A stretch of 24,610 nt of DNA from Candidatus Nomurabacteria bacterium (GCA_007117675.1 SKGB01000065.1:1-24610); one strand, 5' to 3'; shown: positions 5,604 to 13,380, numbered from the stretch's first letter. Translations and numbers: made by a program. Notes: generated by a model not told the origin, from the sequence alone.

Positions 5604-8285
5604 TTATGCGGTGATTTTTTGTGCTTTTTTACGTGCTTGTTTTGGTTTCTTTTTTATAACCAAACCATTCTCAGACACAGAAACATTTATAGTATCACCC
5701 TCCACAACATCTTGAGCAATCAACATGTTTGCAATGGGGTTTAATATTTCTGTTTGAATCAAACGATTCAAAGGTCTCGCACCATAGGTAGGGTCATAGC
5801 CCTTTTCTGCAAGATACTGCATGGCTTTTTTATTCAAAGAAAGCTTGATACCCTTGTCCTGCAAACGAGCTGAAACAAGAGAAATACGCAATGTCACAAT
5901 ACTTGCAAGTGCTTCTGGAGAAAGAACATCAAAGACAATAGTTTCATCAAGTCGATTGAGAAATTCTGGCTTAAAGAATTTTTTTAAACTCTCTAGCACC
6001 TTGTCTTTAGTCTTTGCATATTCGTCTTCGTTTGAAGCATTTGAAAACCCAATCGTTTCCATTTTTTGAATAAATTGAGATCCAATATTTGAAGTCAAAA
6101 TAATAACAGTATTTTTGAAGTTTATTTTTCGCCCCTTTGCATCAGTCAGCTGTCCTTCATCCAAAACCTGCAACAAAACATTAAATACTTCTGGATGAGC
6201 TTTTTCAACTTCGTCAAAAAGAATAACTGAATATGGTCTGTGTCGCACCGCTTCAGTGAGTTGCCCAGCGTCTTCATGTCCAACATACCCAGGAGGAGAA
6301 CCCACAAGTTTTGAAACGCTGTGACGTTCCATATATTCACTCATATCAACTCGAACCAAGGCTTTTTCATCATTGAACATAAATTCAGCAAGTGCTTTTG
6401 TAAGTTCTGTTTTTCCGACCCCTGTAGGACCCAAAAAGATAAACGAACCAATCGGTCTGCTAGGATCTGACACACCAGCACGACTTCGTCTTATTACACT
6501 TACAACCTTTTCAATCGCATTATCTTGCCCAACAATACGCTTTTGGAGTTCTTCTTCGATTCGTTGCAGTTTATCTCTCTCTTCTTCAAGCATTTTAGAA
6601 AGAGGAATACCTGTCCATCGCGCTACCACTTCGGCAATATCTTCAGAAGTAATCTCTTCTTTCAAAACACGTCTTTCCTGTTGGAGTTTTTTGAGTCTTC
6701 TTGTTCGAGAACTAAGTTCCTTTTCAAGCGTTGGAATAACACCATATCGAATCTCAGCAGCCTTTGCCAAATCGGCTTGTGTTTCTGCTGTCTCAGCCTC
6801 AAAACGTTTTTGCTCCAGCTGTTTTTTAATATCTTTTATATCGAGCAAGGTTTTCTTTTCATTTTTCCATTTCAATTCAAGCTCGTGAGTGCTCTCTTGT
6901 AAGTTTCCAATCTCTTGATTGATTTCCTTAATTCTTTCATTTGTTTTTTTCTTGTTTCCAGATTCACTTATTTCGAGTTCTTTTGCAAGCGCTTCTTTTT
7001 CAATCTCAAGCCTCATGATTCTACGATGAGACTCTTCGAGTTTTGGTGGCTTGTTTTCCAAAGCCATACGAAGAGAAGAAGAGGCCTCGTCTATAAGGTC
7101 AACAGCCTTATCTGGCAAAAATCGACTTGTAAGATACCGTCGGGACAAATCAACCGCAGATATAATAGAGTCATCTGTAATACGAACACCGTGATATAGT
7201 TCGTATTTTTCTTTCAAACCTCTCAAAATAGCAACCGCATCTTCCTTACTTGGCTCTTCAATATAGACAGGTTGAAAACGACGTGCGAGTGCAGCGTCTT
7301 TTTCCATATGCCTTTGATATTCTTTTAGTGTAGTTGCTCCAATAGCACGCAATTCACCCCGAGCAAGGGCTGGCTTTAAGAGGTTTGCAGCGTCTACCGT
7401 TCCCTCAGAGGCTCCTGCTCCCACAATCATGTGTATCTCGTCGATAAACAAAATAACCTTTCCGTCAGCCTTTTCTATTTCTTTCATGATGCCTCTCATT
7501 CGCTCTTCAAACTCTCCTCGATATTTTGTCCCAGCCAAAAGCGACCCAAGGTCAAGCGACACAATTTCTTTATCCTTAAGAGAATCAGAAACATCTCCTC
7601 GAGCAACACGTATAGCCAAACCTTCCACCACAGCAGTTTTTCCTACTCCAGGCTCCCCTATCAAAATAGGATTGTTTTTTGTTCGTCGTGACAAAATCTG
7701 CATGATACGCATGATTTCAATATCACGTCCGATTACAGGATCGAGTTTATCTTCTCGAGCGAGTTGTGTTAGGTTACGAGTATATTTAGGAAGTAGTCGG
7801 AATTGTTGTTTTACATTTCCAACACGACCCTTTTCTCGAATGTCAGTAAGGGCTTTTGTAACTTCCTTAGAAGAAATTTGAAACTTTTGAAAAATAGAAG
7901 ATGTTTCAGCGTGGGTATTTTCAAGCAAAGCCAAAAACAAATGTTCTGTTGAAACAAAATCATCATTCATTTTTTTAGCAATCTTCATAGATGAGTCAAT
8001 CACCTGAGCCAAGTCTGGAGTTAAAAACAACTGAAACGACGGAGAGACAGTTTGTTCTGAAATAGGCTCATCGATTAAGTCAACAACAGTGTCGGTAAGA
8101 AGGAAGGTGTCCACTTCCATTTTTTCTAAAATAGAAACTACAGTAGACTCATCTTGCAAAATCAGTGAGGTAAGTAAATGTAGAGAATTTACATGATTTT
8201 GCCCACGCTCAATAGCAAGCTCATGAGCTCGACGGATAGCATCTTTTGCCTTAGTTGTAAAATTGTTAAATGGTCCTTGTTGCAT
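5604..8285 (-). CDS. clpB: ATP-dependent disaggregase ClpB
   Basis: ClpB is a cytoplasmic hexameric AAA+ machine that pulls proteins out of aggregates, usually with DnaK. The 893 residues (family about 860) show the Clp N-domain (about 5-145), first AAA module with Walker A GEPGVGKT (210-217) and Walker B VILFIDE (277-283), a long coiled-coil middle domain (about 405-545), and second AAA module with Walker A GPTGVGKT (619-626). VGSPPGYVG and SNIGS follow as expected. The long middle domain and the lack of a ClpP-docking loop motif that I could see favour ClpB over ClpC. The C-terminus carries a Lys-rich tail (KKKPKQARKKAQK) of about 20 extra residues. The gene is 56 bases downstream of the cysteine desulfurase gene. 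No CIRCE element is visible upstream. Confidence 0.96.
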   Translation of the reverse strand: MQQGPFNNFTTKAKDAIRRAHELAIERGQNHVNSLHLLTSLILQDESTVVSILEKMEVDTFLLTDTVVDLIDEPISEQTVSPSFQLFLTPDLAQVIDSSMKIAKKMNDDFVSTEHLFLALLENTHAETSSIFQKFQISSKEVTKALTDIREKGRVGNVKQQFRLLPKYTRNLTQLAREDKLDPVIGRDIEIMRIMQILSRRTKNNPILIGEPGVGKTAVVEGLAIRVARGDVSDSLKDKEIVSLDLGSLLAGTKYRGEFEERMRGIMKEIEKADGKVILFIDEIHMIVGAGASEGTVDAANLLKPALARGELRAIGATTLKEYQRHMEKDAALARRFQPVYIEEPSKEDAVAILRGLKEKYELYHGVRITDDSIISAVDLSRRYLTSRFLPDKAVDLIDEASSSLRMALENKPPKLEESHRRIMRLEIEKEALAKELEISESGNKKKTNERIKEINQEIGNLQESTHELELKWKNEKKTLLDIKDIKKQLEQKRFEAETAETQADLAKAAEIRYGVIPTLEKELSSRTRRLKKLQQERRVLKEEITSEDIAEVVARWTGIPLSKMLEEERDKLQRIEEELQKRIVGQDNAIEKVVSVIRRSRAGVSDPSRPIGSFIFLGPTGVGKTELTKALAEFMFNDEKALVRVDMSEYMERHSVSKLVGSPPGYVGHEDAGQLTEAVRHRPYSVILFDEVEKAHPEVFNVLLQVLDEGQLTDAKGRKINFKNTVIILTSNIGSQFIQKMETIGFSNASNEDEYAKTKDKVLESLKKFFKPEFLNRLDETIVFDVLSPEALASIVTLRISLVSARLQDKGIKLSLNKKAMQYLAEKGYDPTYGARPLNRLIQTEILNPIANMLIAQDVVEGDTINVSVSENGLVIKKKPKQARKKAQKITA

Positions 8286-8298
8286 ATTTTTACTTATT

Positions 8299-8314
8299 TT
8301 TTACGCTCGTAAAA
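8299..8314. repeat. Short inverted repeat upstream of clpB
   Basis: TTTTACG (8299-8305) and CGTAAAA (8308-8314) are perfect arms around CT, 14-29 bases before the clpB start codon. It has no following T-run in the clpB direction, so an operator or a 5'-leader hairpin is more likely than a terminator. Short repeats like this can occur by chance in AT-rich DNA. Confidence 0.3.
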
Positions 8315-8341
8315 TTTATGTTAATAATACTCTATATTATT

Positions 8342-9586
8342 TTATTTTTCAAGTACTGATTGAAACTTTTGGTATTTGTCGACAACCTCACTGAAAGCCT
8401 TGGTAAAAGCCACAATATCCTTCTTTTTTGTATACCTACCAAAACTTATCCGAAGTGTTCCGTAGGCTTCTGGTAAATCATTCATTTCTGGCCTGAGCGC
8501 TTGCAAAACATAGGACTCATCGGGGTTGTCATACTTACATGCTGTTTTTGAAGATACACAGAAACCTTTATGATCTAGTTCGATTACCAGTAAGTCACTC
8601 TCTATATGCGGATAAGAAATATTCAGTATAGAAGGAACAGATAAAAATTCATCTTGAGAACCGTTTATTATCACCTCTGAATATCTCTCAACAAAAAATT
8701 CATATAAATATTTTTTATATTCACGTAAACGCTGAACTTCTGCATCTTTGTGACTAAGAGCATCTTCCAAGGCCTGAGAGAAACCAGCAATGAGAGGTAA
8801 AGCTTGTGTGCCTGGACGAATCGAAAACTCTTGACTGCCTCCAAACAAAATTGACTCGATAGGAACATGTTTTCGTGTAATCAAAAGCCCCACCCCTTTT
8901 GGTCCGCATATCTTGCCCGCATTACAACTGAGTAAATCAAAACCAAGAGCGTGAAGCGAGATGTCACAATATGCGATAGACTGACTCGCATCTGTATGCA
9001 AAAGAGGATACACAGAATTATGGTCACCTACTGTATTTTTTTTAAAATGACGAATAATTTTTGAAATCTCTTTGACCGGCTGAACAACTCCAATTTCATT
9101 ATTTACGTGCATAACAGATACAAGTATTGTCTCTTTTGTAATTTCTTTTTTCAAAGCAGAAATATCAATAACTCCAGACCCAAGAACTGGTATCACTGAA
9201 ACTCGTATCTTTTTTTGCTTTTCAAGATTTGTAACACATTCCAACACAGCCGGGTGCTCGATAGAACTTACTATCACATGTGGAGTCACTGTTTTGTTAT
9301 TTTTTAAAAATGCATACACAACACCCTGAATAGCAAGGTTGTCACTTTCGGTTCCTCCTGAGGTAAACACAATCTCTTGTGCACGAACATCAAAGTGCGA
9401 CGCTATTTTTTTTCTAAAACCTTCTATATAATTATGAGAATCAACAGAAGCTTGGTATAACCCATTAGGATTATGGAAATGTTTTGTCCAAAATTTATTC
9501 ATAGCCAAAACAACTTCTTTGGAAACAGGAGTAGTAGAAGCATAATCAAGATACACAGAAGATTGTTTTCTAAAATTAATTTTCAT
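8342..9586 (-). CDS. Cysteine desulfurase (NifS/IscS family)
   Basis: The enzyme uses pyridoxal phosphate to take sulfur from cysteine, passing it as a persulfide to Fe-S cluster assembly or tRNA thiolation. In the 414-residue product the expected class V aminotransferase features are visible: SGGTESDNLAI (76-86), His111 in SIEHPAVL, NNEIGVVQP (162-170), Asp199 in HTDASQS, the PLP lysine K225 in NAGKICGPKGVG, and the catalytic Cys350 in SSKTAC. The usual His before the PLP lysine (HK) is Gly here (GK). The first ATG is at 9586; a TTG two codons earlier is less likely because a TATAAT box lies eight bases before the ATG. No IscU or SufU scaffold gene is adjacent, so IscS-like or SufS-like use cannot be told apart. 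clpB follows on the same strand. Confidence 0.93.
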   Translation of the reverse strand: MKINFRKQSSVYLDYASTTPVSKEVVLAMNKFWTKHFHNPNGLYQASVDSHNYIEGFRKKIASHFDVRAQEIVFTSGGTESDNLAIQGVVYAFLKNNKTVTPHVIVSSIEHPAVLECVTNLEKQKKIRVSVIPVLGSGVIDISALKKEITKETILVSVMHVNNEIGVVQPVKEISKIIRHFKKNTVGDHNSVYPLLHTDASQSIAYCDISLHALGFDLLSCNAGKICGPKGVGLLITRKHVPIESILFGGSQEFSIRPGTQALPLIAGFSQALEDALSHKDAEVQRLREYKKYLYEFFVERYSEVIINGSQDEFLSVPSILNISYPHIESDLLVIELDHKGFCVSSKTACKYDNPDESYVLQALRPEMNDLPEAYGTLRISFGRYTKKKDIVAFTKAFSEVVDKYQKFQSVLEK

Positions 9587-9594
9587 GTACAATA

Positions 9595-9600
9595 ATTATA
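9595..9600 (-). promoter_or_regulatory. -10 box of the cysteine desulfurase gene, leaderless
   Basis: A perfect TATAAT, preceded directly by TG, ends eight bases before the ATG at 9586. No strong -35 box is visible at 17 bases. Confidence 0.55.
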
Positions 9601-9632
9601 CATTTTTTAAAATATAAATCACCCATACACAT

Positions 9633-10097
9633 ATGTCGATTTACACCATCATAACCATACTACTTGTACTCACCACTCTTGGGCTTAGTTATCTCGTATA
9701 CACCCTCAACAAAAGAGTCACTCTTTTGCTCCGTGGTAAAAATGCACAAACCCTCGAAGGAAGCATCCATGCAATTCTCGACGAACTAGAAAGAGTGCAC
9801 CAAAATCTCAAACGATACGAAAAAACATTCGATGAACACAACTCTCGTATCAAAGACTCTATCAAATCTGTCCCGACACTTCGTTTCAATCCTTTTTATG
9901 ATTCTGGAGGAAACCAAAGTTTTACAGCAGCTTTTATCACAGAAAAAGGAGATGGTGTTATTCTATCAAGCCTCTATTCCAGAGAAAAAACATCAGTATT
10001 TGCAAAACCAGTGTATGAATTCGAATCTGAATTTGAACTAACCCAAGAAGAAAAAACAGTGCTCCAACAAGCACACAAGCAAGCAAATAGTCAATAA
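9633..10097 (+). CDS. DUF4446 family membrane-anchored protein
   Basis: The 154-residue protein has one N-terminal transmembrane helix (about 3-24), a charged helical stretch likely to form a coiled coil (about 45-78), and a small C-terminal domain. The signature RFNPFYDSGGNQSFTAAFI (starting near residue 84) followed by GDGVILSSLYSRE and VFAKPVY is the DUF4446 pattern, which I recognise from Firmicutes and CPR genomes. The function of the family is not known. It is divergent from the cysteine desulfurase gene and 52 bases upstream of infB, which has its own -10 box. There is no Shine-Dalgarno site. Confidence 0.85.
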   Translation: MSIYTIITILLVLTTLGLSYLVYTLNKRVTLLLRGKNAQTLEGSIHAILDELERVHQNLKRYEKTFDEHNSRIKDSIKSVPTLRFNPFYDSGGNQSFTAAFITEKGDGVILSSLYSREKTSVFAKPVYEFESEFELTQEEKTVLQQAHKQANSQ

Positions 10098-10131
10098 ATT
10101 CAAGATAATTAGGTTGCCTTTTCCTCTTTTT

Positions 10132-10140
10132 TGATATACA
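10132..10140 (+). promoter_or_regulatory. Extended -10 promoter of infB, leaderless
   Basis: TGATATACA at 10132-10140 is an extended -10 element (TG-n-TATACA). Nine bases separate it from the ATG at 10150. A weak -35 candidate, TTGCCT, lies 15 bases upstream. Confidence 0.5.
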
Positions 10141-10149
10141 CTTGCTTAC

Positions 10150-11646
10150 ATGTCAAACTCTACAGACAAGCGAGCGCCTATTGTTGCTATTATGGGTCAC
10201 GTTGATCATGGAAAATCAACGCTTTTAGACTATATTAGAAAAACAAACGTTGTGGCAGGAGAAGCTGGAGGTATCACCCAGCATCTTTCAGCATACGAAG
10301 TTCAACACACCGACGACCAAAACAATGTACGAAGTATTACTTTTTTGGATACTCCAGGACACGAAGCTTTTACAAAAATGAGAATGCGGGGAGCAAAAGT
10401 TGCCGATATCGCCATACTTATAGTTTCTGCTGAAGATGGTGTAAAACAACAAACCATAGAAGCTTACACAACTATTCAAAATGAAAAGATGCCTTTTATT
10501 GTTGCTATCAACAAGATAGACGCTCCGAGTGCAAATATTGAAAAAACAAAAATCAGTTTGTCTGAACATGAAATATATGTTGAAGGATTTGGAGGAACAA
10601 TACCCTGTGTTGAAATATCAGCAAAAGAAGGACTCAACATTGAGGAACTACTTACCACTATTTTACTCGTTGCAGATATAGAAGAATTTGTAGGAGACAA
10701 AACACATTCAGCGTCAGGTATTGTAATAGAATCACATACCGACCCTAAGTCAGGGATTTCAGCAACACTTATCATCAAAAACGGAACCCTCACAAAAGGC
10801 GAATTTGTTGTTGCGGGAAACGCTCTATGCCCGACAAGAATGCTTTCTGATTTCACTGGTAAGTCAATAGACTCTGCAAGTTTTTCTTCCCCTGTTCAAC
10901 TCACAGGCTGGAATACTGTCCCCCCTGTTGGAGCTATTTTTGAAACATGTAAATCCAAAAAAGAAGCAGAAAAAGCACTCGAGCAACTCCAAACACAAGA
11001 TTCAGAAACACTTCAAACACTTCAAGAAATAGTGACCCACACAACAAAAATAATTCCGCTTATTATAAAAACCGACGTAGCGGGAACCTTTGAAGCGCTT
11101 GATAAACAAATTTGCAAACTTCAGACACCTGAAATAGCTTTTAAAATAATCAAACAAGGAGTGGGAGATATTTCGGAAGCTGACATTTCTCTTGCGATTG
11201 CAGACAAAGAAACCATCATTGTTGGTTTTAATGTGGGCATGGATAAAAACGCAGTCGATCTAAACATGACCGTGAATGCAGACGTTCAAACATCTGATAT
11301 TATTTACGAAATTATTGAGTGGCTTGAAAAAGAAAGAAATATTCGTAAACCAAAAGTTCTGTCTACAAATGTACACGGAAGCCTTAAGATACTTCGAATT
11401 TTTAGCTCAACCAAAAACAAATATGTTCTTGGAGGTGAAATTCAAGAGGGGCAAATCCAAGTAAACGATACTATTTCAATCAAACGAAGAGATGAAGAGA
11501 TAGGAACAGGGCTTATCAAAAACATCCAACAAAACAAAGTTGAGACGAACATTGTCAAAGAAGGGCAATGTGGGCTCATGCTTGAAACAAAAACTGAAAT
11601 TGCACAAGGAGATGTCTTAGAAGCTTTTACGATGATGGAACAATAA
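10150..11646 (+). CDS. infB: Translation initiation factor IF-2, short form
   Basis: IF-2 is the GTPase that brings initiator tRNA to the small subunit and promotes subunit joining. The five G motifs are present: GHVDHGKS (16-23), the switch I GGITQHLSAY (40-49), DTPGH (67-71), NKID (121-124) and SAKEG. Beta-barrel domain II, domain III and the C-terminal fMet-tRNA-binding domain follow. At 498 residues it is close to the minimal core: E. coli IF-2 has 890, and the N-terminal extension is wholly missing; the protein starts ten residues before the G domain. Short IF-2 is common in reduced genomes. rbfA starts four bases after the stop, the widely conserved infB-rbfA order. Confidence 0.97.
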   Translation: MSNSTDKRAPIVAIMGHVDHGKSTLLDYIRKTNVVAGEAGGITQHLSAYEVQHTDDQNNVRSITFLDTPGHEAFTKMRMRGAKVADIAILIVSAEDGVKQQTIEAYTTIQNEKMPFIVAINKIDAPSANIEKTKISLSEHEIYVEGFGGTIPCVEISAKEGLNIEELLTTILLVADIEEFVGDKTHSASGIVIESHTDPKSGISATLIIKNGTLTKGEFVVAGNALCPTRMLSDFTGKSIDSASFSSPVQLTGWNTVPPVGAIFETCKSKKEAEKALEQLQTQDSETLQTLQEIVTHTTKIIPLIIKTDVAGTFEALDKQICKLQTPEIAFKIIKQGVGDISEADISLAIADKETIIVGFNVGMDKNAVDLNMTVNADVQTSDIIYEIIEWLEKERNIRKPKVLSTNVHGSLKILRIFSSTKNKYVLGGEIQEGQIQVNDTISIKRRDEEIGTGLIKNIQQNKVETNIVKEGQCGLMLETKTEIAQGDVLEAFTMMEQ

Positions 11647-11650
11647 TTAT

Positions 11651-11989
11651 ATGGCAAGCGAACGACAACAAAAAATGTCTGAGGTTATCAGACAATATGT
11701 AGCACAATTTATAGAGACTGAAAGCACAAGTCAGTCTCTTATCACTATCACGAGAGTTAATCTTTCTCCTGATTTTAAAAATGCCACTATATTTTTCACA
11801 ACACTTCCAGAAAACCAAGAACACACCGCTTTAGCATTTTTGCAAAGAAAAAGAAAAGACATTCGAGAGTATCTCAAAAAACACCTCAAGACAAGAACCT
11901 TACCCTTTGTAGATGTTGAAATTGACGCAGGAGAACGAAACAGGCAAAGAATTGATGAACTATTGTTTAAAGACAAAAAAGGCTTATAA
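11651..11989 (+). CDS. rbfA: Ribosome-binding factor A
   Basis: RbfA is a small KH-fold protein that binds the 30S subunit near the 16S rRNA 5' helix and helps its late maturation. The 112 residues match the family in length and pattern: RQQKMSEVIRQYVAQFI at the start, then VNLSPDFKNATIFFT, the segment in which families carry the AxV/AKV kink, and an R-rich end with DELLFKD. The gene lies four bases after infB and is probably co-transcribed. Its stop codon overlaps the -10 box of the next gene, tRNA-Leu. Confidence 0.93.
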   Translation: MASERQQKMSEVIRQYVAQFIETESTSQSLITITRVNLSPDFKNATIFFTTLPENQEHTALAFLQRKRKDIREYLKKHLKTRTLPFVDVEIDAGERNRQRIDELLFKDKKGL

Positions 11990-11990
11990 T
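11963..11990 (+). promoter_or_regulatory. tRNA-Leu(UAA) promoter inside the rbfA end
   Basis: TTGTTT (11963-11968), 16 bases, then a perfect TATAAT (11985-11990) that contains the rbfA TAA stop. The tRNA starts nine bases later at 12000, so the primary transcript would begin at or within about two bases of the mature 5' end. Confidence 0.65.
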
Positions 11991-11999
11991 ACAAATATT

Positions 12000-12088
12000 G
12001 CCTGGGTGGTGGAATTGGTAGACACGAGGGACTTAAAATCCCTTGCCGATATATTGGCGTGCGGGTTCGATTCCCGCCCCAGGCACCA
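12000..12088 (+). tRNA. tRNA-Leu (anticodon TAA), CCA encoded
   Basis: Acceptor GCCTGGG pairs perfectly with CCCAGGC (12078-12084). The anticodon stem AGGGA/TCCCT encloses CTTAAAA, anticodon TAA. The long variable arm GCCGATATATTGGC marks a class II tRNA. The T arm is GCGGGTTCGATTCCCGC, the discriminator A, and CCA (12086-12088) is encoded, unlike tRNA-Trp, Tyr, Lys and Cys in this window. Confidence 0.97.
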
Positions 12089-12130
12089 AAACAAAAAACA
12101 CGCTTCACAGCGTGTTTTTTGTTTTGGTGC
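12083..12130. terminator. Shared terminator palindrome of two convergent tRNA-Leu genes
   Basis: A perfect 22-base-pair inverted repeat (12083-12104 with 12109-12130) encloses TCAC. Its outer six bases on each side are GCACCA, the last two acceptor bases, discriminator and CCA of each tRNA. The core ACACGCT/AGCGTGT is followed by T6 in both reading directions. Confidence 0.85.
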
Positions 12131-12209
12131 GGATGAGAGGACTCGAACCTCCACAGATTGCTCTACTGGTTCCTAAGACCAGCGCGTCTACCAATTCCGC
12201 CACATCCGC
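12125..12209 (-). tRNA. tRNA-Leu (anticodon TAG), CCA encoded
   Basis: On the minus strand acceptor GCGGATG pairs perfectly with CATCCGC. The anticodon stem CTGGT/ACCAG encloses CTTAGGA, anticodon TAG. A long variable arm and the T arm GAGGTTCGAGTCCTC follow. The discriminator A is at 12128 and the encoded CCA at 12125-12127. It is 27 bases downstream of tRNA-Lys and probably co-transcribed with it. Confidence 0.96.
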
Positions 12210-12236
12210 ATAAGAAAAAATATATCATGTTTCTTG

Positions 12237-12309
12237 TCCCCCCGCTAGGGCTCGAACCTAGGACCGTCTCCTTAAGAGGGAGCTGCTCTACCAACTGAGC
12301 TACGAGGGG
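12237..12309 (-). tRNA. tRNA-Lys (anticodon CTT)
   Basis: Acceptor CCCCTCG pairs with CGGGGGG with one T-G pair, so the tRNA begins with C. The D arm is GCTCAGTTGGTAGAGC. The anticodon loop CTCTTAA gives CTT on a stem whose outermost pair (27-43) is G-A. The T arm CTAGGTTCGAGCCCTAG is perfect. The discriminator is A; CCA is not encoded. Confidence 0.93.
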
Positions 12310-12418
12310 CTTTTCTCAAGCCACCAAGCTATCATATACAATCAACAAACAAAGTACCTACAAAAGATATCATATTACATAAAAAAAGTCTATAAATATA
12401 GCGTATTGATGTTTTTCA

Positions 12419-12427
12419 TGATACAAT
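12419..12427 (+). promoter_or_regulatory. Putative extended -10 box of tRNA-Cys
   Basis: TGATACAAT is an extended -10 element 38 bases before the tRNA-Cys 5' end. No -35 box at a standard distance is clear. The rest of 12310-12465 shows nothing else that I can support. Confidence 0.35.
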
Positions 12428-12465
12428 CCAATGGTATTTTTATACACCATATCTAGGTATTTTTT

Positions 12466-12537
12466 GGCGTAGTGGCGAAGTGGTAACGCTGCGGTCTGCA
12501 AAACCGTCATGCGCGGGTTCGATTCCCGCCTACGCCT
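12466..12537 (+). tRNA. tRNA-Cys (anticodon GCA)
   Basis: Acceptor GGCGTAG pairs perfectly with CTACGCC (12530-12536). The anticodon stem GCGGT/ACCGT encloses CTGCAAA, anticodon GCA. The T arm is GCGGGTTCGATTCCCGC. The discriminator is T, the identity base of tRNA-Cys. The next bases are CCC, so CCA is not encoded. Confidence 0.96.
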
Positions 12538-12570
12538 CCCTTTCAATAATATAATTAAATTTTTATACTT

Positions 12571-12608
12571 AAATTAAAAAATGCAGCACATGCTGCATTT
12601 TTTAATTT
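12571..12608. terminator. Bidirectional terminator between tRNA-Cys and the pilin operon
   Basis: A perfect 18-base-pair stem (12571-12588 with 12591-12608) with core ATGCAGCA/TGCTGCAT around CA, flanked by A6 and T6. It overlaps the stop codon of the last pilin-like gene (12602-12604). Confidence 0.85.
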
Positions 12609-12946
12609 TCGATTTGAATATCACCTATTTCAATATCTATCTCACCAATACTTTCATTCACCGTCACCCCATCCAATCCAAAGGTTGAGACGAGAATTCT
12701 CAAGATAAAAAATACTGATGTCATGATAAGGATTCCTATTCCTCCCCACATCATATGAGCTCTCCCCCTCGCCTTTTCTTCAACGTTTGACCGATTGAGG
12801 ACATACTGAACAATTCCGTAAATAAAGTATACGACAGCAAGAGCAAAAAGGATTCGGATGAGAGGATTTATAATGTAGTAGTTGATACGCTGTAAAAAAG
12901 TATCTAATCCTGACGCTTGAGCAATTTGAATAAGTGAAATATTCAT
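12602..12946 (-). CDS. Pilin-like two-helix membrane protein A (T4SS pilin family, last in the operon)
   Basis: The 114-residue protein is essentially the two-helix core seen in its five neighbours. Helix one (about 30-48, RILFALAVVYFIYGIVQYV) carries the FxYGxxxY motif. A basic loop (LNRSNVEEKARGRAHMM) follows, then helix two (about 68-88) and an acidic tail (GEIDIEIGDIQIEN). I assign it to the CPR T4SS_pilin group, which resembles VirB2/TrbC in topology. Unlike proteins B-F it has no cleavable signal peptide. It starts ten bases after gene B and ends in the shared terminator. The precise function is unknown; a minor subunit of a surface filament is plausible. Confidence 0.75.
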   Translation of the reverse strand: MNISLIQIAQASGLDTFLQRINYYIINPLIRILFALAVVYFIYGIVQYVLNRSNVEEKARGRAHMMWGGIGILIMTSVFFILRILVSTFGLDGVTVNESIGEIDIEIGDIQIEN

Positions 12947-12956
12947 AGTACAAAGA

Positions 12957-13325
12957 CTAGCAGTTTACGCCATAAACACAAGGAACACCAGATTCAAATT
13001 GATCAGGCGCTACAGTGTTATCTACGCCAAATTGATTCTGAACAATTCTAATAATACCCCAAAAACTTACTATAATGAACAGACCTATCAAACCGTTTGT
13101 CACACGAGATTTTGCCTCTTCTTTACCATCAGATCCTTTTGCAATTACGTATGTCACAACACCATAAATAAAATAAACAACAGCTAAAATCATTAATAAA
13201 GAAATAAAAATATTTAGCAAGTTCATAATATTATACATCAAACCTGCCACATCTTGCGCAAACACAAAAGAAAATGGAGCAAGTAACCCACCAACAAAAC
13301 CTGATAATTGTATGATTTTTTTCAT
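12957..13325 (-). CDS. Pilin-like membrane protein B
   Basis: From the ATG at 13325 the product has 122 residues. A signal peptide (about 1-24, ending FSFVFAQ) is followed by a helix with LMILAVVYFIYGVVTYV, a basic loop (KGSDGKEEAKSRV), a second helix (LIGLFIIVSFWGIIRIV), and a short tail with two cysteines (VPCVYGVNC) that could form a disulfide outside. An in-frame ATG at 13385 adds 20 residues but destroys the signal-peptide position and lies beyond the likely transcription start at about 13365, so the shorter form is preferred. The core is closest to proteins A and C. I place it in the T4SS pilin-like family of CPR bacteria. Confidence 0.78.
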   Translation of the reverse strand: MKKIIQLSGFVGGLLAPFSFVFAQDVAGLMYNIMNLLNIFISLLMILAVVYFIYGVVTYVIAKGSDGKEEAKSRVTNGLIGLFIIVSFWGIIRIVQNQFGVDNTVAPDQFESGVPCVYGVNC

Positions 13326-13371
13326 ATATCTAAAAAAATTAAAATAAAAACTTATAAATTTGTATATGTAC

Positions 13372-13380
13372 AGTATACCA
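13372..13380 (-). promoter_or_regulatory. Putative internal promoter before pilin-like gene B
   Basis: TGGTATACT on the minus strand is an extended -10 element in the 107-base gap between genes C and B, the largest gap in the operon. It lies about 47 bases before the start at 13325 and overlaps an imperfect palindrome centred on TGTACA. It would allow A and B to be made separately. Confidence 0.4.

Noticed and set aside
5383..5715. Open frames over tRNA-Tyr on both strands
   Set aside because: They are read-through of the tRNA, its terminator and the clpB end, with no start signal of their own.
8286..8341. CIRCE (HrcA) operator before clpB
   Set aside because: The nine-base TTAGCACTC/GAGTGCTAA arms are absent; only a short unrelated inverted repeat is present.
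11731..12176. Open frames across the tRNA-Leu genes, with products such as GNRTRTPIYRQG and ADERTRTSTDC
   Set aside because: These are the well-known false frames formed by reading through tRNA genes; they overlap rbfA and the tRNAs.
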